This document shows, piece by piece, positions 1 through 13,210 of a stretch of 64,000 nt of DNA. The DNA is from Membranipora membranacea (taxonomy: Eukaryota > Bryozoa > Gymnolaemata > Cheilostomatida > Membraniporidae). Made by a program: the position numbers and the translations under genes. The stretch spans positions 22,060,025-22,124,024 of the forward strand of contig OU612070.1 of the NCBI GenBank assembly GCA_914767715.1. Reading direction: 5' to 3'. Position 1 is the stretch's first letter. Every line of letters begins with the position of its first letter. A model generated the notes under the pieces. That model ran no database searches, was not told where the DNA came from, and saw only the letters and a program-made list of their open reading frames with translations.

Positions 1-156
1 CTCAGTATGATGTTGAGTCTGACCAAGGAGTTAGAGACAAGTTGTCTCTAGCTCCTTGCCAGGCAATTTAAAAGACTCTGTGAGCAGACTTCCCTTAGGA
101 GAATACATTGTCCACATTGAAAATATTGACTACGAGCCAATCGATATTTTTTGAAG

Positions 157-280
157 TTCAAGTTTGTTGAAGTTTGTTTATTGCCTATTTCTATTATCCA
201 TCCTGTAATAGGTTGATGGCATCGAAAGTAAGGCACGTATTGGAAAAATCAAATAAAAAGGCGTCTGAGCTGCATAAGTT
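157..280 (-). repeat. inverted partner of the 1537-1650 repeat
   Basis: The reverse complement of this stretch matches 1537-1650 over roughly 110-120 bases with scattered mismatches. Shared landmarks include a 'caataaac' block, a 'catcaacctatta'-like block and a 'gcagc-cagac' block. The two copies face each other about 1.3 kb apart, so they could be ends of one larger element or two independent insertions of one family. No transposase is visible between them. Confidence 0.6.
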
Positions 281-1413
281 GAAAAATCACATATTATAAT
301 ATTAAAAAAAAAGGTGTTTTGTCTCTTGATGGCTCTACACTTGGTGGTATTTGTCAAGGCCTCCAAATTAAATAGACATAGAGTAAGGATTGCGATTACC
401 GCTGAGGTGAGGATGTCGTACGATGTGGAGATTTTGTTCACTTACTAACACTTGTGATACTCTAAAACATGTCAGATTTTGGGTCATGTTTGCTTTACAC
501 ACACAGATCCCAATACTAATCACATCAAGTGTTTCCAGTAACACAGTGGGCATTCTTGTTCAGCCCTCTCAGGTGCGGGAGGGGGGGGGGGGGGGTAGTG
601 GGAGGGAAGGGGCTGTATAATTTTGACCTCTTGACAAGGCTAGTATCTGTGCAACAAAACTGAGTGGTCTTTGACAGCCAGGTATATCTGTGACCCGCTC
701 CCTAAACTTTGGGTTAGGTTTGAGAATAACTGTTTGCAGGTCTCTTGTCTGATTAGATGATGAAGCACTTTCACTGCTGCTTTAAGTGCCACGTCTTACG
801 TAACTAAGAGGCTCTTCAAGAATCCGATAAATTTAAACCAATTACTATAAGGACATGAAGGTAGATACAAATAATGATTTTCTAAAATCTGCTGGCAGCT
901 GTCGATACCTTGTCATATATCTGGTTATGATCTGGTTTTAATATAGTTATATTATAGACTAGTTGTACATATATTCTGCATATATAGAGTAAAGCGAAGA
1001 CATATTAGTTTTAGAAGTTGGAGTATTCTCTATTTGGAGTATTTTATTATACCCCTGTTTTTATAGATCGGCAATATTCTGTAAGTTGTGCACTGCCTCA
1101 CACCAAACATATAATACCATAGTATAGATTTTATATAAGGTAATATGACATTGAATGGGACAATAATTATTATGGAGCATTTCATCTAGAAATTTGAGGG
1201 TGTAATTCTCAGTACTTCAACATACGCAATGTGTATCAGCAAGCCATGGGACCAATATCACTCACGTGCTAGGGTCTCAGCTAAGGTGCACAGACAGGGA
1301 AAGTCTGAATCATCCGCCGACTTAAAATCATAAATTACCGTAACGGTAGCAGTCTTAGTTGGCCTTTGGGCTGGCCCAGCGCAACAAAGTCCTGACTGGC
1401 AGAAGCAATAATA

Positions 1414-1440
1414 ATGGAAGACCATTAAATGGTCTTCCAT
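1414..1440. repeat. perfect 13+1+13 palindrome
   Basis: The sequence ATGGAAGACCATT, one A, then its exact reverse complement forms a 27-base perfect hairpin. It lies about 45 bases upstream of another hairpin (1487-1570). Probably part of a small DNA-transposon remnant; no function can be assigned. Confidence 0.8.
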
Positions 1441-1486
1441 TTTTTTGGACAACAGCTACGATGATTTATGATTTCAGGTCGGCAGT

Positions 1487-1650
1487 GTAAAAACAAAATA
1501 AAAAGCAGTCTGTGCTGCTTTTCAGAAATGTTCTGGTAAAGCAGCACAGACTCCTATTATTTTGTTGTTTTACATTTATGTGCCGTACTTTCGATGCTTT
1601 CAACCTATTATGGGATGGATATTGGAATTAGGCAATAAACAAATTTGAAA
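1487..1650. repeat. hairpin-forming MITE-like element
   Basis: Bases 1487-1527 and 1533-1572 are imperfect inverted copies around a 'gcagtctgtgctgc' core, and the right half continues into the repeat also found inverted at 157-280. This is the structure expected of a non-autonomous DNA transposon. Target-site duplications are not clear. Confidence 0.55.
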
Positions 1651-2365
1651 AAAAAACTAACCTAAGCTGGACAACGTATTGATTTTCATTCACTCAAACT
1701 ACAAATGACTAATTGGCATTGGTTGCGGATAAACAATTCCTATTGTATCAATGAGTACTTAGTATCTTTGATTGTATCATAATAAATGTATAATCTTTGG
1801 TATAATGCCAGCCATTATGCCAGTTTGACAAAAGCTGCTTTGTCCGATAGGCCAGCGCTTAGTTACTGGCTGACCAATTTATTTCAACCGAGTCAAGTAT
1901 AAGAATAATATCGGAGATACTAAATTAATTTGTACAAGGATTGCATACGTATCTATTTTTTAGCTTTCTCTATTTTAGACAAATCTGCTCCAAATTACAA
2001 TCTATTAATTGTAAAATCTAGTAGATCGCTCAGTACAACAGCCTGGATGCGGGTGGAGCCTACTACCAAAGCACCTGTTCGGCCCAGTCAGGAAAAGTGA
2101 GTTCATGCTGTTGTAAACTGACACAGACCACACCTCATTATAGATATAAAAAAAATTCTATTTTACCAACCCAACTCTTTGCCCAAACTATTTTGAATTA
2201 ATATCTGAATTGAAGTTGATTAAGCGGTCGTTGCCTACATGCGAACATCGAGATAGCCTTGGTATCAGAATACATGAGCTGTGGACAATAAACTCCAAAT
2301 GTCGCCGGGCCAAAAATAACCTTCTACTTTCGATATCTTTGAAAAGACATTGAGCGTGACAGTGT

Positions 2366-2575
2366 CATTTGTATGTATGTGTATTTTAAACCATCTATCA
2401 TTGCAATAACGATAACACTAGGCTTAGTAGTACATTAAAAAAGAAGAAGATAGAATTATGAGATGTTACGTCTCATAAAAACTGAAAAAGCAGTTCTTTC
2501 TCTTCTCAGTCCTACACTTTTCAGCTCTAAAAATCACAGATCTGCGAGAGGATGTTCTAAAAGTATTCAATCTTA
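2366..2575 (+). repeat. dispersed repeat, inverted copy at 58110-58320
   Basis: About 210 bases including 'ccatctatcattgcaataacg', 'gcttagtag' and 'cacttttcagctctaaaaat' match the reverse complement of 58110-58320 nearly 56 kb away. It contains an internal short palindrome ('atgagatgttacgtctcat'). Likely a MITE or SINE-like family. Confidence 0.7.
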
Positions 2576-3514
2576 CACGACTAAAAAATGGATGGTTCAG
2601 ATTGCTGTTAATCTCATTAAAATTACTTTGTGACAGAAAACAAAAATCGATTGACAGTAGTCTGTTCTGTTCAAAGAGATAATTGCTGTTCATATCAGTA
2701 TGGATCACTTAAGTGGCTGTCTAAGGGCGGAGTTCAAGAAGGATTTTGTCATTGTTTGCTAAAAAATGTCAAGTTGGTGAACTGGTTGCGTGATCTGGCA
2801 CTTTTCCAAGAATGTGAAAATCAGTAAATAAGATGTTTCATTACATTTTCATGGCGTGAGATTTTTGAGAAATATGAAGACTGTGGAGGAAAAAGCTGTC
2901 AACAGCCGCACTCAAGGTATCATTGAGGCCAGTTTTATGTCCCAGTTAGTCATGTAGAAGCTTTCCACTGCCTACATAACTCTCCATAACTTTGTAGAGG
3001 TGGGAATGTTCATTTCTTGAACACAACGGTAAAAAAAGGGGAATGGGTTATGACACCGTGAACAAATAGGAGAAACCTAGTTTAGTAATAATTGCCCACA
3101 TCAACTACTCTGCAAAATTCCATAATTGGCTTTCAACTTTATCAGGATAGAAAACCTATTCTGATGCGTGCTGGCTAAGTCCCTTATTGTTTCCATTGTA
3201 AACTAATGTTCAATTTCAAGTTTTAAAAAGTGTTCAAATTTTAAATAAATGTCCCTCATGCAATAGTAAGAGGCCAATGTATGTTTTCATCAAGTCAGTT
3301 TTTTTTTGAGTTCTAGTCCCATTGGGAACTTTCATGATGAAATGAATTGTATTATTCTGAAATGTTATTGATTGCTATGCATAATGTCCAAGATAAAACC
3401 ACCCCATTTCTTGCTTATTTTCTTTATGTACAGCACACATGACTTGTGCCGACGCCAGTTTTTTTTTATTGTACACAGAAAAATGACCTTGAGTGAATTC
3501 TCAAACCTGTTGAA

Positions 3515-3665
3515 TTCTTTTGTGTATTTTCACAGAATTTTAATGACATCAACAAAGGATGCTTGCATGCGTTATTTGCTTTAGGTTTTTTGATCTTGAT
3601 CGAAATCATAAACCTCATGAATTCCATTATGTATTTTCGCAGAATTTTAGTGACATCAACAAAGA
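3515..3665 (+). repeat. two-copy direct repeat with about 108-base period
   Basis: The block 'gtattttcacagaatttta' with following 'tgacatcaacaaag' near 3522-3557 recurs with few changes near 3631-3665. The blocks contain splice-acceptor-like 'ttttcacag'/'ttttcgcag' but no coding frame could be linked to them. Confidence 0.55.
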
Positions 3666-4400
3666 AATGGTTGGATGTGGTACTAGTTTGTATAAATATG
3701 GTTTAAATGCTTGTAGGTCCTATGAGTTAAATTGCCTGCATGAGTTACTTTTCTAAATTGCCCATTGTGTACCTAAGAGTTCATAACATAAAGAAACAAT
3801 ACATATGGCATATTTGTCCTTGTGTATTGTTGGCTTGGCTTTGTAACGCTTTTGCACCAACAGGTGCGCTATGGGTATCCTTTTTCATATATGTTTTGAA
3901 TATCAAAACAAAATGGCAGTGGTATTTGAGTATCTTAGCTAAAGGTATCAATTAGCCTCGGATGTTGCAACCAGGGATTGCAAGTGTCCTATTTTCCTTT
4001 CATTGGCATACCTTGAGATTACAATAGGTATATTATTATGTATTTTTTAAAAGTCTCAAATCACCCATTCTATTCATAGCTCACAGCTCATCGGGTACCG
4101 GAATCAGGCTAAACATCCTAACTGGACATAGGCCTACCCTTATGTGTTATGTAATATGTTAGGCAATGTAATTATATAGGTGTAAAATTTTTGGTCAGCC
4201 TTCTACAATAGTATTCAGGTCATCTGTGTATTCGTGTATGTGTTGACCCATCCGATTCGGGTTCAATGATTTTGGTTTCTTGCAGAGTTAAAGTTAAGGG
4301 GCTCTCGGAGGGTGTGGTAAGAGTTGGGGGGGGGGCACAAAATAAGACAGGCTAGGCTAGTCTATGAAGATCTTTCTATTGACCCAACATCAAACTCCGC

Positions 4401-4530
4401 CTAGATCAAGTTTAATACAATTGCCTGCATTCCAGTTGCTCCCCTTCGACTGATCCACTGGCCTGCGGCGTGACCAGTAGATCGGGAGCAACTCCGAATG
4501 CAGGCAAATATACCACACTTGGTCCAAACT
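4401..4530. repeat. MITE with about 42-base imperfect terminal inverted repeats
   Basis: 'tgcctgcattc' followed by 'gttgctccc' at 4422-4443 is mirrored as 'gggagcaactccgaatgcaggca' at 4484-4506, and similarity extends outward to about 4401 and 4530. Both sides also carry 'aaactccgcc', a possible longer direct repeat. A fragment with 'gcaactccgaattcaggc' occurs at 31186-31204. Confidence 0.6.
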
Positions 4531-5397
4531 CCGCCCTACTCAGTTACTTGTCACAGATATATAATTGTCGTTTGAAAACTCAAACATCAGGGGTGTAAAA
4601 TTAGAAACAAATACAGTTAGGTATATGTAAACGTTATCCTATTGTCTATGTATACGCATAATGATGTGCATGTATATATAAACTTCATAGTTTTGTAAGT
4701 ATAAGTGATTACCCTTTTTCCACACAAGACACTCCAAATCACCCCTTCCTCCAATATTTACAATAAATAATAGCAGCTTCTATTCCTCCTTGATAATAGC
4801 AATGACTAGAGTACATAGTTGTTGACTGAAGCAGTGGAATTACTTCTTAATGACCAGTGGTTCCTAACTAACGGATCTGACTAAACTTTATGAGCCTAGG
4901 CTAGTTCAAACTTATTCCAGCCAAGTTTAAGAAACAAGTCCTGTTTGACTTTGGCTATTGCATTCTGCTTACATATACCAAGGAGTAAACTGTTACTCCT
5001 TGCATTTATACCAAAGAAAAATATACATCGTAAGAAGACGACTTTGTGTAACCAGATTAAAATGTGCTGACACTATTCAGCATGTTAGGTGCTAAAGTTA
5101 ATACGTGGTTATACCACACAAAAAACCCAGACTGATTCGTAATCTCAAACAAGGGACACATTTTTGCTCTTTTACGAGGAATGGCTGTGCTGCCGACTAA
5201 AAATTGTGTGTTTAGTTTCACCGGATCATAATGGGGCCGTCGGATGGGGGGGGGGGGCAAAAGTCTGGGGGGCTCAGACTAACATTAACACTGATATACT
5301 GATATAAGACATCGATACGTTAATTTATTAATTATTATTATTGTTTGTTTATTAATTATTGTGATATATTTATTGATCTTGTTTATCTTCTTATTAG

Positions 5398-8300
5398 AGT
5401 CATAGGATGCTTTCTGGCAGAGCTACCCGCTAAGTTATCAGTAGGAGGATTATCAGCTACTCAATGCGCCACTGACTGTTGGAAAAAACAAAACCTATAT
5501 TCTATATATTTTGTAAGTCAAGTTGTTAAATAATCCTACTGAATGTTATAAGCTATCCTATGTAGCATAGCCTTGTGACGCAGCTCCTTTTTTGTTTTGT
5601 TTCCCCAAAACAAATAAGTAGCTGCGTGACACGGCTATATGTAAGGTATATGTAGCTCAGCCTACAGGCATATTGCTGTATATAAATCTGTCGGAAACAC
5701 TGGAGATGCTGGTTGCTATAAGTTTTGTATTCAAAAGCAGCCTATGCCAACAATGGACTCCCTAGTTCATCGATGCCAAGGACATGCTTTTTATTTCAAT
5801 TGTGTGAATAACAAAACTTTTCAAAAGTAGGCCTATTGAATTTCGGTGAACAAAAATAATATAATTTTTTTTATTATCTTTATTCTAACTACTGACTTTC
5901 ACATAGAGTGTTAAACCTATAACAGGCTAGTTACATAAAAAAGTGACACCTTGTATTAAAAAATGATCGTGTTTCAAAAGTTCAGTAAAAAGAATTTTAA
6001 AAGAGTAAAAAATCTATTCTTTGCATGATATGATGTCCTGGTTAGCATATGGCGATAATTTGACTTCCTTACTTTTTACCATAGACTTAATATAATAGTA
6101 TATTAAGTCTAAGCTTTTACTCACACAGGCCGTGGGGAGATATATGTTATTGACAGCTGTTAGAGCCAACACTTTTTTTGCTTCGAACATATTTATCTTT
6201 GATTGGGAATTAACCATATCATTTAGTCGATGAAGTTAGCAGATGATAAATGCTCTATCCTGCTGTATTGTATTTCACCTCACAGCAGGGAGCTCGTATA
6301 ACTATTGGCTGTATATAATGCAATGTAGGTGTGTCTCAAGGCAGCGTGCTTGGCCCTATTTTGTTTAATTGTGTGATGGCCTCATTACCTAGTCTAGTCT
6401 AAATTTAGGCTAAAAACAGTGGGTGGTCGATCCGTTAATTCCACTTTACCAGCTGTATGGAACTCCCTACCATCTTACCTTCGCAATCTCTCTTCCACTT
6501 CCTCATTTAAATCACAGTTAAAAACGTATCTTTTCCGGGACGCATATACCCCATATATGTAGGTTTTATAGTTGATTTTTAGGTGCTGGGCAGTTGCCAC
6601 TTGTAGGTTTAAATTATCTTAATTATCTCATCTTTCATCATTTTTTTTCTCATCTCATTAATTATTTTCATGATAACAAATTTTAATCAATTTTATTTAT
6701 TTTACCAGCAGGCTTATTTCATAGTATATGTTTCTATTTTAACCTTTTATCAAATGTACAACGCTTAGAAATCATTGTTTTTAAACAATTTTATTAAGCG
6801 TTTCATAAATAAACTTTGTTATTATTATTATTAATGTGTTTTTAGCCAAAGAATGGATACTGCTCCTGTTCAGATCAATTCTCTCCATCGTATGCTCAAC
6901 CTCTAACCCTGTGCACTCAACAAAATCTCAGTCATGTGGAAAGCAAAGCTGACATAATACCTCCGACGGACGACCAGACAAACCAAACCAGTATTACAGG
7001 GAGTAAAATAAGCAAACTCACAGAGCAACAGCAGCGATCAAAACGCGCTGTTGGGCATATAGCGCCGAAAACACACCCAAGACGGTCTGCGCCGAAAACA
7101 CACCCAAGACAGTCTGCGCCAAAAGTGATGTCACCTGTCTTAGTTACGCTGACAGGTCAGTACGCTCATAACAAGGATACCCTCTGAATAAGTCTGAGCC
7201 CCCCCATTCTTGCACCCCACCCCACCCAACACACCCCCCCCCCCCACACCAACTGGGGATACACGATACTCTGATGAATTGGCTGTAAGGCCAAACTAGA
7301 GGCTTACAGCGAATCCTGAGGAGCCGATTCTGACATGGATTATTCAATTGTAGTGTTTTTAGGTCACTGTATTTAGCTTTGTATTTTGATTTTGCTCATA
7401 GATCTACGGGCCTGACTACTTACTGTAGCCAAAGTTCGGTTCTTGTTCTATATATTTATTAATGTTACATCTTCGCGCAGGTAACGCTACGGGTGTGATT
7501 GTGGAGAAATACTTGGTTAAATCTCGCGGTGTTCACTGCTCCTGTAACTCGAACACATGTGATAGCGTGAGCTGTAATCTAAATAAAACGAGCTGCTGGG
7601 CTGGACCTAAGATCAAACATCTACAGACAAAACTCAATATTAAAAAGTCTGCCGTGATATGCTCCGAAAATCAATATCAAATCACTCGACAAGTCTCTGG
7701 AGCTAACTCAAGTTTGCGGGTGAGTGATCAACAAAATATCACTGATAAAATCCGACGAAGATCCGCATTAGTTTTTCAAATTATTCAATAAGATTGGTTA
7801 ACCTAAGAACAACAATAGTTTTTTACCACAAAATCTTTGTTTGGTTTGGTTTGGTTTGGTTTCAAGGTGAAATAGGGTGCAATGTGTTGGCTAGTCTTAT
7901 TCTAGATTGTTTCCAACACTGTGCCTCAAATTTTACTATGAGAAAGGGTCTCAACAAAGCTTCACATTACTTAGCTCTATTCATAAGTGATAAGTGTACC
8001 AGCTGGCACTAATTCTGTGTACCAGCTGGCACTAATTCTGAGACTTATTAGCTCAGGATAGGTATACACCATAATGTGCTGGGGGCTGGAGCAATAAACC
8101 ATGAAAACTCCCCCAGTGGGACTAGAACCCGCAATCGCCTGGCAGTGAATAGCGCGCACGCTGACCGTTTGCGCTATCTCACCATCCCTAAAAGAATGGG
8201 TTGATGTCGCTTATTAGGTTGCTTGCTATTCACTACTCAGAGCTGTGTTCTCTCATCTCACAGCCCAATTCATTTCGCCATCGCCACCCTTTGCAACACA

Positions 8301-11300
8301 GGGTTATTGCTGGGACCCGATTGTAGTAAGTTTTAGCTGTCTTTCCCACGCTTGTTCGAATGTCTTCCATGCTGTCACATTTCTTTCCATTAGTCAGTCA
8401 GAAGACGAGTACACCATCCATGAGTGACATGCGTACCAGCTTGCACTTAGATCAAAAATAGGAAATTTAGTGTGTGTTTGGGAAAATCGAGGCCGCTGAT
8501 CCTGAGCTTTCTAAAACAGGCTTTTGATCAGTTGTGAGTTTCTAGTAAGTAATTTCCCCTCAAGATGTATACCTGAAAAAACAACAGGATTCAACTTTCA
8601 CAGAAAATAATTTATCTTTTTCCTTAGCCTGTCTCAGAGGCCCTTTCTTTTGGATTTCGGGTTTGACAAAACCCTTCTCCCTATTTCTGAGGAAATAAAG
8701 TAGCAAGGGGAGCCAACTCCAAACTATTTACATTTGTGCTATACAAATAATGATGAATTAGAGGAAGTGACATCTTGTTACCTTAGCCTCATCATCCCTT
8801 TCGATCTAATTGCTGTCACTGCTGTAGACCATGGCCAGCTTTAATTACCAAACAGCCTTCTATGTACTTTGTTTCCTTTGCCACAAACTTTTGACTGTCA
8901 AAAAATATACTGTGCACCTGAGCACTTGTCTTAAATGCTATAACCAGACACCTCAATCCAACGTCTGTACCGGCTCTGTCAGAAACTAAGCCCATTCAAC
9001 ATTTGCTGCTAGTGTTTAGGATCAAGCATGAGACCTAATTACTGTTCAGCAGATAACTCAAAGACCATGACTTAAATGTGGGAAAGTGAACGTCTCCCAA
9101 AAGGGTTTTTCAATTAGAGGGAGCAATACTGTATTGTTCAACTTATTGCTATCTCTTCACTCAATATCATCGCTCGATCACATGGTCTTTCAATCAGGCA
9201 AAATCGCTCCCAAATCGTTCAGGAGTGAGCAATTGGGAATGGGAACCCTAGCAAGTCTCACTCATTCAGTTAGGAACAATCAGAAAGTGATTTTGGCATT
9301 ATTTAATTGAAAGAATCTCTAACTTCATCTAAAAATTTAATAAAGTTCAATCAAATATTAAAAAATCTTTTTTATTAATGTATACATATTTTATTTTGAC
9401 AGCCTGATGGTAACAAATATTGTATCTCAGAAGAAGATATGTATGGTTTCTGGCCAGTATCCTCCTGCTCCACTCTCCATCCAAAGAATATGAAAAATGA
9501 GGAGAGACGGCAGTATCAAATCACCAAAGCTATCCCAGGTGAGTCTAGCCTTGTCAATGTGTTAGCTCTGATCGGTGGGTCTGATTGGTCTGATTGGCTA
9601 GTCTAGCTCTGTTGTGTGGCCACAAAAAATGTGACAACGTGCGAGGCTTAGGTAAATCTTGTCTCAATAAAATTCTGAATTTTGTTTCTTTTGTTTCTTT
9701 TATTGCACTGCTACAATGCCTTTAGTCTATGCAGGGAGGGTATATCCATCCTCCCTGGCCTGTGTTTTTAAATCATTAATTTTGAACAGTAGTTGTTTTC
9801 TCTTTTTACAAGAGGGTGCAACTCCATAGACTAACTCCAGCAGCCTAGCTTCATTGATTCATTAGCATCATAGGGCACCCCTAGTTAAGCTTTTCTGGCC
9901 CATACGAGCAACACGATCCTTCTTATTTCTTCAAAACTTGTGATTGCCCAACAGATGTAGCAGTGTTTTGTAGTACTATTGTGGGTTTATGGTATTTCTT
10001 TCTTGCTTTCTTGCTTACCTTTTCGTTTTTGTTTTAGGTGGCAAAACTTCAAGCTCAACTACAGTTAAAGTCTTTACTCAAAGTAAACCTGACCAGACAC
10101 AAGTGTTACTACTAGGGTATTACAGATCTGGATCTACATTCACTTCAGAACTGTTCAGGAATCATCCCCGTGCTTTCTACCTGTAAGCAATCGGCTTTTA
10201 TTGCCAATTTCAAATATCATTCGTGGCTCGGTGAAATTTAACAAATGCGAATCATCATAATTACTTGATAATTCCAAAATCTCTTTCACTACCTGTTCCA
10301 CTTGCAAGTCTTGCTGTGGCAGAATTCGGTCCGGATCATGACCCATAGCTAACTGTATGAAAATACAAAATCCTCACCCCTAATCACATCAACTAACCCG
10401 TGAATACACCCCTGTTTCCAAGACATGGAAACATTGTAATAATTATACTTATACTTTTTTTTTGATAAACAGGATACTATTGCAATAATGCATGTGACTG
10501 AAATTATAATATATTATATTAAATTATATGTATTATTGTATGTATTCTGTTCAATATCGTTCATCTCCCTCTTTTTTAGATTTGAGCCTTTCTATGGTAT
10601 TGTTCCGCGGACGATAAGCATTCAGCATGAACAAGTGTTACCATATATAAATGAGCAGATTGGTGACGCTATGTCCTCGCTGTTTGATTGTAATATGCTT
10701 GGTGTACCATCAGTCACTTTCCAAAAGTTTGCACAGAGTGACATGCTCGCTAAAGGTTAGTAGTTAATCCATAGACTTAATATACTTAGTATATTAAGTC
10801 TATGAGTTAATCACATTGACATCAAGATTACACTATTATCATATGTATCTCTGATCAATAAAGTGTGAAATAATTCACTTAACACAAGTACCATCACAAG
10901 GAATTTGGTGTGACGACCCAAAGTTCAATTTCAATAATTGGAGTACTCATAATGTTAGGTACTCATAATAAATTGACTCTATCGATCAGAGATATACATG
11001 TACTAATAGTATATTAGGTGATCGGTGTGGTAGTAGATGCTATATGTTTACAGTCACCATTTTCACCTTAAAATTTTATAATACATGCGCGTTAGCCATG
11101 AAAGCTCTGCCGTAATTTCATAAATTGTCAGCAACTCCCATTGAATGAACACCAAGAGAAACCTAAGAGTGATAATTGGAAGTGTTACCTGTCCGCAGAA
11201 ATATCATTGTTCTTTTCGTGTACTACAATCTTATTAAGTAGCGTGGCCAATCCTGCTCATGGCTCAGTAGTTTCTCTATACTTAGCTTTTTTACTGACTG

Positions 11301-13174
11301 CACCATTGTTATGAAATCATGGATTAGTGGTAAAATACACAGTATGGCTATTTGTAGAGAAATTACATCAGCATATAACTTTGTGTCAGTAACTGGATCT
11401 AGCTTGAATTCTGGCAGCTTCAACGTTATGCATTGATTGACGTCCCAGCAAATAGCTTTAAAAACTCAGGCAAGCTACTTGACAAAAGTTAACGATGGGA
11501 CGCCTGTAGCATTACTGAACTTATGAACCAATCAAAGATGAGAAACAGTTTACAGCGATCCTCCATAAATTGCCATATGCTTGTTCATGGTCAGATATGT
11601 ACCCCTCATCCATGGACTGCACAGTTTCATGACTTTGTGTGTTGCAGTATGCAAGTCAGCGAATCCAGTTGAGTGTCTCTCACTATTCTTTACAAGCTGC
11701 CAACGACAGCCGCTGACTGTCATAAAATCAATACGAGCTCGTATGGCCGCAGCGGAGATCACAATCAACTCTACTCATCCCCATATGAAGGTATGGTCAG
11801 CTGATATTCTCTACGGTTTAAATGTATGGGAACTCCCTAAAGCTTGGATCATAGTGGATAATAGTGGTTAGGTGGAGGCAATGAATCACTATGATCCACT
11901 ATGATCCCAATTTTCAGACTTTGCAGCAGTTTCACTGCAATTTGGTCCACAGGCTGTTTTATTTCATATTCCCTAATGACTTTTTAGACTGAGAACTTTA
12001 AAACCATATCAGACATGGCCTAGTAGAACTGTCAATTCAAAGATATATCGTTATTGATCAAGATATTTAGATTAGGGGGCGTCCTTTTTGAAAAAAGGCG
12101 CGAACACATGCAAGATTAGCCATCGCAGGAGATGTTTTGTTAGCCAGTAAATAAGCAGTCCCAACAATCACCAAAGTTGATGCTCAAAATTTTTGTTGTA
12201 CCCAATAATCGGCTCCGAAAATGCTGCAACAGAATATGTTAGTGTTATATGACAGAAAAAACTTCCCGAGACCTTTTGGTGGAAACTGCAGTGCTGTCAC
12301 ACACTGATGACGTGATATACTATTGCATGTATATCTCTGATTGAAAAAGAGAAATAATTCACTTAGCACGAGTACCATCACAAGGAATTTGGTGAGACCA
12401 CCCGTGGGTACATGTTAGGTACTGCTACTAAATTGACTCTAATGATCAGAGATACACATGATAATAGTGTAGTCTCGATGTCAGTGTAAATAAATGCCGT
12501 CACTGTCATCGATCATAATAATTTTCTATCGACAGCGTTGGTGATACTGTTGTCTGATTACTTACAGGTAGTACTTCTCCTCAGAGATCCTCGTGGTATG
12601 ATGAACTCTAGGTTTAAGACGGCTCTCAGTCCCGACAAGGAATATGCAAAATCAATCTCAGGAATAAAAAAACATGCAAGCAGTATGTATATTATTTCCT
12701 GTTATCTTTAAATCATTCTATCATCCGTAAAACCTTATGTACATCTTTTTTCATCATTTTCATTATATTATATTAGTATAGTAATCAGTGTTTAAGTCAT
12801 ATTTGGTTGGAGTTGATTGGCTGCATATTTTCCGCTGATGAAAAAGATAATGGTTTAGTGTCATGGTATATATTAGCCGATGTGATGGCTCTGATTAGGG
12901 TAGGAGGGTAGGTGCAGGAAAGACCCAATGCCAGGTCAGATCGTACTATTAATAATATAATGGACGTGAACGTAATTCAGTTTCACTTTCACTGTATGTC
13001 ATTAGGTACTTTCAGTGATCTGCTATTGGCTCTCTTTCCAAGCCAACAGCCAATCAGATCACGGCCAACACATTGGCTAGGTATTACCACTCATACAACA
13101 TTGTGATGGAGGTTGAACTGAATAGGACGTGTGTTGGCGGCAAGGTTCTGGCAAATGTCTGTCTACATAATATA

Positions 13175-13210
<36 letters not shown>

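Larger units (their letters stand above)
1..5397. other. AT-rich stretch without a supported gene; several inverted-repeat elements
   Basis: No reading frame here shows a recognisable domain or a consistent exon chain. The missing first exon or exons of the downstream WSC-sulfotransferase gene should lie here, because its first recognised exon (5398) needs two carried-in bases, but I could not pick them out. The stretch holds inverted repeats around 157-280 and 1537-1650, a palindrome at 1414-1440, a dispersed repeat at 2366-2575, a two-copy direct repeat near 3515-3665 and a palindromic MITE near 4401-4530. G runs occur near 581-595, 4326-4335 and 5248-5257. Confidence 0.6.

Noticed and set aside
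5698-5829. Cysteine-containing frame (GDAGCYKFCIQKQ) after the first WSC exon, considered as the second WSC exon.
   Set aside because: It has no convincing acceptor or donor, and the exon at 6846 continues the WSC pattern better and in the right phase.
7720-7791. Continuation of the third sulfotransferase exon to the stop at 7791.
   Set aside because: A full GTGAGT donor sits at 7720-7725 and joining there preserves the frame into the catalytic exons.
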